Positions 1 through 7,295 of a stretch of DNA of 50,605 bases are shown here, piece after piece. The stretch is from Nocardioides sp. (GTDB lineage: Bacteria > Actinomycetota > Actinomycetes > Propionibacteriales > Nocardioidaceae): assembly GCF_014360585.1 (NCBI RefSeq), contig NZ_JACIXG010000037.1:1-50605 (forward strand), read 5' to 3'. Numbering within the stretch: the first letter of the stretch is position 1; each line of letters begins with the position of its first letter. The position numbers and the translations under genes are program-made. The notes under the pieces are model-generated. The model saw only the letters and a list, made by a program, of their open reading frames with translations, did not search any database and was not told the DNA's origin.

Positions 1-315
1 GACGGCGCCGTCGACTCCGACTTCTCCCTGGAGCCACACGAGTTCGCCTCGCTCGTCCGCGAGACCAAGATCGCCTGGCAGGCTCTCGGCGAGGCCCGGA
101 TCGGCCCGAAGACTGTCGAGCGCGAGGGCCTCCGCTTCCGCCGCTCGCTCTTCGTCACCCGCGACGTACGCGCCGGGGAGAAGGTCGACCCGGACAACGT
201 ACGCTCCGTCCGCCCCGCCGACGGGCTGCCACCAGCCGACATCGACATCGTCCTCGGCCGCACCTTCACCAAGGACACCCCGGCCGGAACCCCGCTCAGC
301 TGGGACCTCGTCTGA
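1..315 (+). CDS. pseI: Pseudaminic acid synthase (PseI/NeuB family), 3' end only
   Basis: The window opens inside this gene. The visible 104 codons run in frame from base 1 to TGA at 313-315. The translated part contains VDSDFSLEP and RETKIAWQALGEARIGPK, typical of the end of the NeuB-type TIM barrel, followed by an SAF (antifreeze-like) domain with FVTRDVRAGEKV and ending PAGTPLSWDLV. The family condenses phosphoenolpyruvate with a 6-deoxy hexosamine derivative; PseI uses the altrose-type sugar released by PseG. Assignment to PseI rather than NeuB or a legionaminic acid synthase rests on the pseB, pseC, pseF and pseG neighbours. A frameshifted second copy of this same 3' segment lies at about 1541-1778. 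Confidence 0.85.
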   Translation, partial: DGAVDSDFSLEPHEFASLVRETKIAWQALGEARIGPKTVEREGLRFRRSLFVTRDVRAGEKVDPDNVRSVRPADGLPPADIDIVLGRTFTKDTPAGTPLSWDLV

Positions 316-396
316 TCCCCTTCGCTTCCTCCAGCTCATGCGGGATTCGGCGTGCCCTGTCTCAGGGATTAGGTCTCCCAACCAACCTGACGGATA

Positions 397-990
397 TCAC
401 GCACCAAGGAAGGAGCAATCGAGGGTCTGCAGGTGGATGCGGACGCGGTCGGCGAATTCGGGGCACTGGGCCGCGCGAAGGCGGGCGGGAAGGTCGACTT
501 CGCCGTTGCGATCGAACCAGTACTTCAACTGACTCGCAATCACCGTACGAACGGCCGAGGGGCTGCTGGTGTCGACCAGGCAGAAGAAGTGGTCGGGATG
601 TTGGGCCTCGTAAGGGAGGAGATCGAGTTCTTCGGGTGCGAGGTTCTCCCAGCCCTTGTCACAGGTGAGGACGGTGTCGATCCCGCCGTCCTTGGCTGCG
701 GCGTGGACATGGGCATCCTCCTCGTCGGTGCCGCTCCAGGACCCATCAACGGTGTAGCGGTCGATGCGCTCGTCGACGCTGGCCAGAATCCGGTCGTGGA
801 TCAGGGTGATCTGCTCGCCAGCAGCGCTCGGGTTGGAGTCGCGGTAGCGGGCGATCGTCTCGGCGAGTATGTCGACGGTCGTGGACACGGTGAACATGCT
901 GCCGCCGGATTCGAGCTTTAGCAGGAACAACCAGTCGCGCAACGTTCGTGAGTACAGGACGTTTGCATCTGGCAGAACCCGGGTGACCAC
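397..990 (-). CDS. PIN-domain protein, probable toxin of an HTH/PIN pair
   Basis: This 197-residue protein has the acidic residues expected of a PIN-fold ribonuclease: Asp8 in PDANVLYS, Glu44 in ILAET, Asp92 in EEDAHVHAAA and Asp111 in LTCDKG. PIN proteins are Mg-dependent RNases and many are toxins. It is longer than the usual 130-140 residue VapC, with an extra C-terminal region of about 60 residues. The start is GTG at 990 and no strong Shine-Dalgarno precedes it. It lies 40 bp downstream of the excisionase-type HTH gene on the same strand, so the two are probably co-transcribed as antitoxin then toxin. The pair interrupts the pseI-pseG interval. Toxin activity is inferred. Confidence 0.75.
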   Translation of the reverse strand: MVTRVLPDANVLYSRTLRDWLFLLKLESGGSMFTVSTTVDILAETIARYRDSNPSAAGEQITLIHDRILASVDERIDRYTVDGSWSGTDEEDAHVHAAAKDGGIDTVLTCDKGWENLAPEELDLLPYEAQHPDHFFCLVDTSSPSAVRTVIASQLKYWFDRNGEVDLPARLRAAQCPEFADRVRIHLQTLDCSFLGA

Positions 991-1030
991 GCGATGGAGG
1001 CTACCCGGGTTCTGCGTCGGATTGTCTGAC

Positions 1031-1459
1031 TCAGCTCTGTTCGAGCTGCTCGGTCAGCTCGGTCAACTCGGTGAAAGCGCGACGCTGCTCCTCGAGCCGG
1101 GCGCGCTTGAACGCCTTGACGTCGGCCAGCTTCACGCGGTGGTGACTGCCAACGCGGTGGGCCGGCAGCTTGCCCTCGGCGATCAGTTTCATCAACGTCG
1201 GCCGGGAGACGCCTAGCTGCTCGGCGGCCACGGTCGTGGTCAGCTCCTCGGGCAGAGACCCGATGGTGACCGTGCCTCCGCGGGCGACGATCTCGAGCAC
1301 CTGGGCGATCACCTTGGCGAGATCGACCGGCATGTCGGCACCGGTTGCGACATCGTGAACGGTCAGTCGTTCGGGGTGGCCAGCCAGTGCCTGAACGATC
1401 TCACCGGCCTGGCGCCGCTGCGTCGCGTCGACGATGAGGTTCTTAGTCATCGTGGTCAT
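1031..1459 (-). CDS. Excisionase-type HTH protein, probable antitoxin
   Basis: The protein has 142 residues. Residues about 77-115 form an excisionase-type (MerR-like) helix-turn-helix: TVAAEQLGVSRPTLMKLIAEG followed by a wing containing HRVGSHHRVKLADV. The C-terminus (TELTELTEQLEQ) is leucine-rich and may bind the PIN partner or dimerise. ATG at 1459 is chosen because GGAGGG lies about 7 bases upstream; a second in-frame ATG is at 1450. An open frame reaching further upstream would run through the promoter and pseI-like sequence and is not credible. Two copies of GTGCAAGTG upstream are candidate operators. It probably neutralises and represses the PIN gene; this is inferred from arrangement only. 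Confidence 0.75.
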   Translation of the reverse strand: MTTMTKNLIVDATQRRQAGEIVQALAGHPERLTVHDVATGADMPVDLAKVIAQVLEIVARGGTVTIGSLPEELTTTVAAEQLGVSRPTLMKLIAEGKLPAHRVGSHHRVKLADVKAFKRARLEEQRRAFTELTELTEQLEQS

Positions 1460-1484
1460 CCTCAACCCTCCAAAGTGTTTACAC

Positions 1485-1521
1485 GTGCAAGTGTCACCAA
1501 CTTCAGTTGTAAGTGCAAGTG
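1485..1521 (-). promoter_or_regulatory. Candidate operator of the HTH/PIN operon
   Basis: GTGCAAGTG (top strand) occurs at 1485-1493 and again at 1513-1521, 28 bp apart start to start, just upstream of the HTH gene. Antitoxins commonly autoregulate through repeated sites next to their promoter. No convincing -35/-10 pair was fixed. Function is inferred from position and repetition. Confidence 0.4.
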
Positions 1522-1540
1522 CTTTCGGGTTCGGGCGCAG

Positions 1541-1778
1541 CATCACGCTCTCGCGCCAGGACTGTGCCGTCGACTCCGACTTCTCCCTGGAGCCGCACGA
1601 GTTCGCCTCGCTCGTCCGCGAGACCAAGATCGGCCGGCAGGCGCTCGGCGAGGCCCGGATCGGCCCGAAGACTGTCGAGCGGGAGGGCCTCCGCTCTCCG
1701 CCGCTCGCTCTTCATCACCCGCGACGTACGCGCCGGGGAGAAGGTCGGCCCGGACAACGTACGCTCCGTGCGACCGCA
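1541..1778 (+). pseudogene. Degenerate second copy of the pseI 3' segment
   Basis: Bases from about 1560 align with bases 1 to about 215 of the window at an offset of 1559, with roughly a dozen substitutions and one extra base near 1695 (CGCTCTCCG against CGCTTCCG) that breaks the frame. The upstream sequence still encodes ITLSRQD, matching what should precede the shared VDSDFSLEP in PseI, so similarity probably begins near 1541. It ends shortly after the GTACGCTCCGT stretch, before the conserved end of the SAF domain. The fragment cannot be translated as a PseI end. It is either the old 3' end of a locus that was replaced or a partial duplication. It forms the second direct repeat around the HTH/PIN pair. 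Confidence 0.8.
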
Positions 1779-1791
1779 TCGACACCGACGG

Positions 1792-1940
1792 TGCACACAG
1801 TTGGCATCGAGACCAGCCCCGCTCAGCCGGTGAGTCGGATGCGGCCTTGTCCAACTGTGTGCGCCGATGCACACAGTTGAGCCCCTGACTCCAGGACCTC
1901 GCGCAGCACATCGCCCCCGCCATGAGTGAACTGTGTGTCA
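1792..1940. repeat. Cluster of four inverted/direct copies of an ACTGTGTG motif
   Basis: TGCACACAGTTGG begins at 1792, CCAACTGTGTGC lies at 1851-1862, TGCACACAGTTGA at 1868-1880 and GAACTGTGTGTCA at 1928-1940. The first two form a near-perfect 12-bp inverted repeat about 47 bp apart; the third repeats the first in direct orientation. They lie between the degenerate pseI fragment and the pseG stop and may be remnants of mobile-element ends or a binding-site array. No transposase is seen. Confidence 0.5.
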
Positions 1941-1989
1941 GGCAGCGGCATTGACCACGCGGCCCCCAGTCACCGGAGCGGTGACACTG

Positions 1990-3063
1990 CTATGACCGCG
2001 ACGTTGGGCCGCGCTGGAGCCGTTCGCGGTCGAGGGCGAGCAACGCGTCAGCAACCCGCGCGGCGCCGCGGCCGTCGACCTTGGCCCAGCAGGCGGCGCG
2101 CAACCGCTCCCGCAGGCGTACGTCGCCCAAGAGGACACGCAGGCGAGCGACGACGCCCTCGGGGTCGTCGCCTAGCTCGGCCAGGGTGGCGATTCCGACG
2201 GCCAGCGCGTCCTGGTCCATCCGGACGTACGCGTCCTGCTGGTTGTCGGCGACGCAGACGAACCCGACCGCCGCACCGAGGCAGAAGAGCTCCCAGGCCG
2301 AGGTGCCGGCGGCGCTGAGCACCACGTCGGCGTCGGCGACGAGCTCGGCCAGGTTGTCGGTCGGCCCGATCACCTCGATGACCTGCCCCGGCGCCGGGGT
2401 GATGTCGGCGGCCTCCGCGGCCAGCTCCGGGGTGGCCGCGATGGCGGTCAGCTCCACGGCGACCCCGGCTCGCGCGACCAGGCGGGCTACCCGGGGCGCG
2501 ACCCCGAGGGCGTCCGTCCCACCGAAGAACGCCAGCACTCGCAGGGGCGCGTGCTCGTCGGCTGCGGACCTAGGCGCGCTCGGCCGCTGCCGGACGATGT
2601 CACGTCGCTGCTGGGCGTAGTCGAGCCCGCCAAGATGGGTGGCCCCCTCGGGAAGCGCCCGCACCGAGGCCTCCGCGCCCAGGTTCTGGTCGAGGTAGAG
2701 GTCGGCGGCCCGCCCGCGCAGGTCGCCGTCGACGAGAGCGAGCAGCGGCCACCGTTCCCGCAGGTCGGCGTAGACCGACGCCGGGAGGAGGTAGGAGTCG
2801 ACGACCACCGACGACGGCTCGAGGCGGAGGAGAGTGGTGAGGAGGTCACCAGGCCCCGCGATCTCGATCCCCCGGCGCCGTACCTGCTCCGCGGCCCACG
2901 GCACCCCGGCCAGGTCCGCGACCATCACCACCCGCGCTCCGCGGTCGACGAGCTCCTCGCCGAGGGCCAGACAGCGCATGACGTGGCCGATCCCGACATC
3001 GGGCCCGGCGTCGCAGACCATCGCCACCCGAAGGTGTCCACTCTCGAGCACACCGATGGGCAC
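1990..3063 (-). CDS. pseG: UDP-2,4-diacetamido-trideoxy-altropyranose hydrolase (PseG-like)
   Basis: PseG removes UDP from UDP-2,4-diacetamido-2,4,6-trideoxy-altrose, the fourth step of pseudaminic acid synthesis, and feeds PseI. The 357-residue protein has the GT-B/MurG-like layout. The N-terminal G-x-G-H-x-M-R motif (residues 24-30) contains the His27 equivalent to the PseG catalytic His. Later come FFGGTDALG, a sugar-nucleotide-binding stretch LSAAGTSAWELFCLG and VADNQQ. GTG at 3063 is chosen because GGAGG lies 9-10 bases upstream and because it places the catalytic motif near the N-terminus. The gene points away from pseB, unlike the rest of the pse set, sharing an intergenic region of about 115 bp that may hold divergent promoters. 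Confidence 0.85.
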   Translation of the reverse strand: MPIGVLESGHLRVAMVCDAGPDVGIGHVMRCLALGEELVDRGARVVMVADLAGVPWAAEQVRRRGIEIAGPGDLLTTLLRLEPSSVVVDSYLLPASVYADLRERWPLLALVDGDLRGRAADLYLDQNLGAEASVRALPEGATHLGGLDYAQQRRDIVRQRPSAPRSAADEHAPLRVLAFFGGTDALGVAPRVARLVARAGVAVELTAIAATPELAAEAADITPAPGQVIEVIGPTDNLAELVADADVVLSAAGTSAWELFCLGAAVGFVCVADNQQDAYVRMDQDALAVGIATLAELGDDPEGVVARLRVLLGDVRLRERLRAACWAKVDGRGAARVADALLALDRERLQRGPTSRS

Positions 3064-3178
3064 GACTGCGCAACCTCCAGGTTTCGTCCGTTTCTGGCGA
3101 GGACAGCGTGTTTCATCCCTTGCGCACCGTATCGTTGGCGCGCGAGCCAAACCGAGGACCAGAGTAGAGAGCATCCCT

Positions 3179-4213
3179 GTGACCGTGCCGAATCCGGAAG
3201 CCCGAGAGTCCGCCGACCCGAACGCCCATCCCCTCGATGGCGCAAGCATCCTGGTCACCGGCGGGACGGGCTCCTTCGGGAAGGCGTTCATCCGCCATGT
3301 CCTGGACAACCACAACCCGAAGCGCGTCGTCATCTACTCCCGTGACGAGCTGAAGCAGTTCGAGTGCCGCCAGCTGTTCGGCAACGACCCGAGGCTTCGC
3401 TGGTTCATCGGAGACGTCCGCGATCGCGACCGCCTGTACCGGGCGCTGCACGGCGTCGACTACGTCGTCCACGCCGCCGCGCTCAAGCAGGTCGACACCG
3501 GGGAGTACAACCCGTTCGAGTTCATCAAGACCAACGTGCTGGGATCGCAGAACGTCGTCGAGGCCGCGATCGACTCCGGCGTCAAGAAGGTCGTCGCGCT
3601 CTCGACCGACAAGGCCTCCTCGCCGATCAACCTCTACGGCGCGACCAAGCTGACCGCCGACAAGATCTTCATCCTCGGCAACAACTACGCCGCCTCGTAC
3701 GAGACCCGGTTCGCCGTGGTCCGCTACGGCAACGTGACCGGTTCGCGCGGCTCGATCATCCCGAAGTGGAAGGCGATGGCCGAGCGCGGCGAGGCGCTCG
3801 GGATCACCGACATGCGGTGCACCCGGTTCTTGATCACGCTGCCGCAGGCGGTGCAGATGGTGATCGACACCTTCGACCTCATGCAGGGCGGCGAGCTCCT
3901 CGTCCCGCACATCCCCTCCCACAAGGTCGTCGACCTCGCGAAGGCGGTCGCCCCCGACGCGAAGCTCGTCGACATCGGGCTCCGCCCCGGCGAGAAGCTC
4001 CACGAGGAGATGATCAGCCCGGAGGAGGGCCGCCGCGCGGTCAGCATCCGCGACGGCAAGTACTACGTGATCGAGCCGGAGAACCCGCAGTGGGGCTACA
4101 AGCCGATCATGGACGCCGTCCCGGTTCCCGACGGCTTCCACTGCGCCTCCGACAAGAACGACATCTGGTACGACGCCGAGGACCTCCGCACGGTTCTGGG
4201 GTCGGGGATCTGA
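3179..4213 (+). CDS. pseB: UDP-GlcNAc 4,6-dehydratase (inverting), PseB
   Basis: This is the first enzyme of pseudaminic acid synthesis: dehydration of UDP-GlcNAc with C5 inversion to the 4-keto-altrose sugar. The 344-residue extended SDR has an NAD(P)-binding loop GGTGSFG (28-34), the family signature SRDELKQ, the catalytic STDKA (142-146) and Y153-G-A-T-K157. A Rossmann start at residue 23 leaves an N-terminal extension of about 20 residues. GTG at 3179 is chosen; GTG at 3185 is equally possible. The Shine-Dalgarno is weak. The gene is followed 2 bp later by pseC, so pseB, pseC and pseF form a tight operon. Confidence 0.9.
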   Translation: MTVPNPEARESADPNAHPLDGASILVTGGTGSFGKAFIRHVLDNHNPKRVVIYSRDELKQFECRQLFGNDPRLRWFIGDVRDRDRLYRALHGVDYVVHAAALKQVDTGEYNPFEFIKTNVLGSQNVVEAAIDSGVKKVVALSTDKASSPINLYGATKLTADKIFILGNNYAASYETRFAVVRYGNVTGSRGSIIPKWKAMAERGEALGITDMRCTRFLITLPQAVQMVIDTFDLMQGGELLVPHIPSHKVVDLAKAVAPDAKLVDIGLRPGEKLHEEMISPEEGRRAVSIRDGKYYVIEPENPQWGYKPIMDAVPVPDGFHCASDKNDIWYDAEDLRTVLGSGI

Positions 4214-4215
4214 GC

Positions 4216-5337
4216 ATGCTGCCGTACGGCCGCCAGTCGGTCTCCGAGGAGGACATCGAGGCCGTCACCGCGATCCTGCGCGGGGACTGGCTCACCACGG
4301 GCCCGACGGTCGCCGCGTTCGAGCAGGCGCTCTCCGACCTCGTCGGCGGGCATCGCGCGGTCTCGTGCACCTCCGGCACGGCCGCTCTCCACATCGCCTA
4401 CGCCGCGGCCGGCGTCAGCTCCGGTGACCAGGTGGTCACCACGCCGATGACGTTCGTCGCCACCGCATCGGGTGCCTCGCTGCTCGGCGCAGAGGTGCTC
4501 TTCGCCGACGTCGAGGAGGACACCGCCCTCATCGACCCGGCGGCGGTGGACGCCCTGGTGACCGACCGCACCAAGGTCATCGCCGCGGTCGACTACGCCG
4601 GCCATCCGGCCGACTACGCCGCGCTGCAGCCGATCGCCGACCGGGTGGGCGCGCTGACGCTCGACGACGCGGCCCACTCGATCGGCGGGTTCTCCCAGGG
4701 ACGCCCGATCGGCGACCTCGCCGACCTGACCACGCTCTCGTTCTTCCCGACCAAGAACCTCACCACCGCCGAGGGCGGCGCGGTCGTCGCCAAGGACGCA
4801 GACCTGGCCCAGCGGGCCCACGAGTTCCACTTCGTCGGCCTGGTGCGCGACGCCGACCGGTTCCGCATCGCCGACGAGGGGCCGTGGCACCAGGAAGTCC
4901 ACGAGTTCGGTCTCAACTACCGACTCACCGACCTGCAGTGCGCCTTCGGCCTCTCCCAGCTCCAGCGGCTGGCCGGGTTCAAGCAGCGGCGCGCCGAGAT
5001 CACCGCCCGCTACAACGCCGCGCTCGCCGACGTCGACGGGCTGCGCGTCCCGGCCCAGCGCGAGGGCGTCGACCCGGCGTGGCACCTCTATCCGGTGCGC
5101 ATCCTCGACGGCCGCCGCCGCGAGGTGTTCGAGAAGATGCGAGCAGCCGGCATCGGCGTACAGGTCAACTACATCCCGGTCTACTGGCACCCGGTCTACG
5201 CCGACCTGGGCTACCGCCGGGGGATGTGCCCGAACGCCGAGGCGTTCTACGCCGAGGAGCTCTCCCTGCCGCTGTTCCCCGACCTGACCGACGACCAGGT
5301 CGACGAGGTCATCGAGACGCTGATCGGATTCCTGTGA
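4216..5337 (+). CDS. pseC: UDP-4-amino-4,6-dideoxy-altrosamine transaminase, PseC
   Basis: A DegT/DnrJ/EryC1/StrS-family PLP aminotransferase of 373 residues that adds the 4-amino group to the PseB product using glutamate. Visible features are TSGTAALHIAY (phosphate-binding loop), the DDAAHS motif with PLP-contacting Asp151 and His154, and the Schiff-base lysine Lys180 in FFPTKNLTTAEGGA. The C-terminal part has GIGVQVNYIPVYWHP, matching PseC rather than generic sugar aminotransferases. ATG at 4216 follows the pseB stop by 2 bp. The stop overlaps the next gene by 4 bp (GTGA). Confidence 0.92.
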   Translation: MLPYGRQSVSEEDIEAVTAILRGDWLTTGPTVAAFEQALSDLVGGHRAVSCTSGTAALHIAYAAAGVSSGDQVVTTPMTFVATASGASLLGAEVLFADVEEDTALIDPAAVDALVTDRTKVIAAVDYAGHPADYAALQPIADRVGALTLDDAAHSIGGFSQGRPIGDLADLTTLSFFPTKNLTTAEGGAVVAKDADLAQRAHEFHFVGLVRDADRFRIADEGPWHQEVHEFGLNYRLTDLQCAFGLSQLQRLAGFKQRRAEITARYNAALADVDGLRVPAQREGVDPAWHLYPVRILDGRRREVFEKMRAAGIGVQVNYIPVYWHPVYADLGYRRGMCPNAEAFYAEELSLPLFPDLTDDQVDEVIETLIGFL

Positions 5338-6056
5338 AGACCGCCGTCATCACCCAGGCACGCATGACCAGCACCCGTCTGCCGGGCAAGGTGCTCGAGG
5401 AGGCGGCGGGGATCACGATGCTCGAGCACCACCTCGCCCGTCTCACGGCGGCCGGCCTTCCGGTGATCGTCGCGACGACCACCAACCTCGACGACGACCC
5501 GGTCGCCGTTCTGGCCGACAAGCTCGGGGCCGGGGTCGTCCGCGGCAGCGAGCACGACGTGCTGTCGCGCTTCGCGCTGGCGGTGCGGGAGTTCGAGCCC
5601 GATGTCGTCGTCCGGGTGACCAGCGACTGTCCCTTGATCGACGGCGAGGTCGTACGCCGCGGCATCGACGCCTGGGCGGCCGCCGGCGATCCCGCGCTCT
5701 ATGCCAGCAACGCCCTGGAGCGCACCTACCCGCGAGGCCTCGACTTCGAGGTCTTCTCCGCCGCGGCGCTGCTGGAGGCCGACCGGCTCGCCACCGAGCA
5801 GCCCCATCGCGAGCACGTCACCCCGTGGCTCTACGGCGACGACGCCCGGCCCAGGCTCAACCTGCCGTGGGAGCGGGACGCCTCGGCGTACCGGATCACC
5901 CTCGACACCCCCGAGGACCTGCGGCTGCTGCGGATCCTCATCGAGGAGCACGACGCCCATCATCTCGACACCTCTGGTCTCGTCGCCCTCCTGGACGCCC
6001 ATCCCGAGCTGGTCGCGATCAATGCCCAGATCGAACAGAAGAAGGTCGGCGATTAG
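5334..6056 (+). CDS. pseF: Nonulosonate cytidylyltransferase, PseF/SpsF type
   Basis: This 240-residue protein carries QARMTSTRLPGK (8-19), the nucleotide-binding signature of the SpsF/CMP-KDO-synthetase-like family, and RVTSDCPLID, the metal- and CTP-binding segment. PseF activates pseudaminic acid as CMP-Pse. The start is GTG at 5334, overlapping the pseC stop by 4 bp, which implies translational coupling. SpsF-type proteins act in spore-coat and flagellar nonulosonate pathways, so the CMP-sugar role is well supported by family and context; the exact sugar is inferred from pseB, pseC and pseG. Confidence 0.85.
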   Translation: MKTAVITQARMTSTRLPGKVLEEAAGITMLEHHLARLTAAGLPVIVATTTNLDDDPVAVLADKLGAGVVRGSEHDVLSRFALAVREFEPDVVVRVTSDCPLIDGEVVRRGIDAWAAAGDPALYASNALERTYPRGLDFEVFSAAALLEADRLATEQPHREHVTPWLYGDDARPRLNLPWERDASAYRITLDTPEDLRLLRILIEEHDAHHLDTSGLVALLDAHPELVAINAQIEQKKVGD

Positions 6057-6116
6057 GATCCCTGGACACGCGGGACGTCGCGCCCTCCCTCTCAGCTGCG
6101 GCACTTGGAGCACCAC

Positions 6117-7271
6117 ATGCAGAAGACTCTGATCGTCCACTCCGGCACGTTCAAGACCGGGAGCACGGCGATCCAGACCTTCCTCGCCCGCGCAAGCCGC
6201 GAGGGGAACCTCCCTCCCGAGGTGGCCTACCCCACGATCGGCCGCGGCGAGCACAGCATCCAGCACCAGAACCTCTACTCCCAGCTCCTCGGCGAGGTGC
6301 TCTTCTCGCCCGCCCTCGGCACCTGGGAGCAGCTCGTCGAGTCGATCGCCTCCGGCAGCGCCGAGACCACGGTGATCTCGTGCGAGGCCTTCTCGATGCT
6401 CGAGCCCGAGCACATCAGGGCGATCGGCGAGTACGCGCGCGAAGCGGGCGCGAAGGTCCGTTGGGTCCACTACGTCCGCGACCAGGCGACGTTCTACAAC
6501 GCCTTCTACGTCGAGCGGTTGATGGTGATGCGTCCTGAGCACGCCGAGCTGGTCGACCTCCCCTTCGAGGACTTCCGCGAGTGGTCACCGCTCGACATGA
6601 GCTTCCTCCACTACGGAGAGTTCGCGGACACCATCACCAGCGCCATCCCGGACGTCGACATCCGGCTTCGTCCGTTCATCCGCAAGGAGCTCCGCAACGG
6701 CAACGCCGTCGCGGACTTCCTCGACACGTGCGAGCTCCCGATCCAGGGTGATGGAGCTGGGACCAGCAACGTGGGATCCGGCTGGCGGACCGTCGAGACC
6801 GCCCGGCATCTGGCCCCGATCGTGGCTGCGGCACCGATGCGTGGTCGGCTCCGAGGTGCCGACTCGTGGAAGGCCACCCGGCTGAGGTGGATCCAGATCC
6901 TCCGTGGCGAGTACGTCACCTTGACCACCCAGCTGGGTTGGAACGACTCCAGCGCGGTCTACATGACCCCGGAGTTCCGCCAGGAGCTGCTCGCCGACTA
7001 TCGCGAGGACAATCTCCTCATCGGCAAGCTCGGCGGCTTCTCCTTCACCGACATGATCGAGCAGAGCAGCTTCCCCGAATACAACATCGGCGACTACGCG
7101 ACCATCCCTGGCGACGAGGTGATGCAGGTCGTCAAGCTGGTCATGCAGGGTCTGCACACGATTCCGGAGGAGATCCAGCAGGAGGTCGAGGCCGGCCGCG
7201 CTCGCCGGCGGGAACGGGAAGCCGAGAAGACCTCACAGCGGGGGCGGCTCCGTGGCCTCCTGCGCCGTTGA
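6117..7271 (+). CDS. Sulfotransferase-like P-loop protein
   Basis: The protein has 384 residues. The N-terminus reads LIVHSGTFKTGSTAIQTFL (residues 5-23), where KTGSTxxQ is the 5'-phosphosulfate-binding loop of PAPS sulfotransferases. Further on, WVHYVRDQATFYNAFY resembles the 3'-phosphate-binding segment with an invariant Arg. The C-terminus is rich in Arg and Glu. ATG at 6117 is chosen because GGAG lies at 6107-6110; a TTG upstream at 6105 overlaps that site. It follows pseF by 60 bp on the same strand and probably modifies the surface glycan. Sulfation is a family-based prediction; similar proteins in polysaccharide loci remain uncharacterised. Confidence 0.65.
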   Translation: MQKTLIVHSGTFKTGSTAIQTFLARASREGNLPPEVAYPTIGRGEHSIQHQNLYSQLLGEVLFSPALGTWEQLVESIASGSAETTVISCEAFSMLEPEHIRAIGEYAREAGAKVRWVHYVRDQATFYNAFYVERLMVMRPEHAELVDLPFEDFREWSPLDMSFLHYGEFADTITSAIPDVDIRLRPFIRKELRNGNAVADFLDTCELPIQGDGAGTSNVGSGWRTVETARHLAPIVAAAPMRGRLRGADSWKATRLRWIQILRGEYVTLTTQLGWNDSSAVYMTPEFRQELLADYREDNLLIGKLGGFSFTDMIEQSSFPEYNIGDYATIPGDEVMQVVKLVMQGLHTIPEEIQQEVEAGRARRREREAEKTSQRGRLRGLLRR

Positions 7272-7295
7272 CGTGGGCGTGATCGGGCCTCGGCG

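Noticed and set aside
316..1990. Prophage or transposon carrying the HTH/PIN genes
   Set aside because: No integrase, transposase or phage gene is present, and the flanking repeats are gene fragments rather than terminal inverted repeats.
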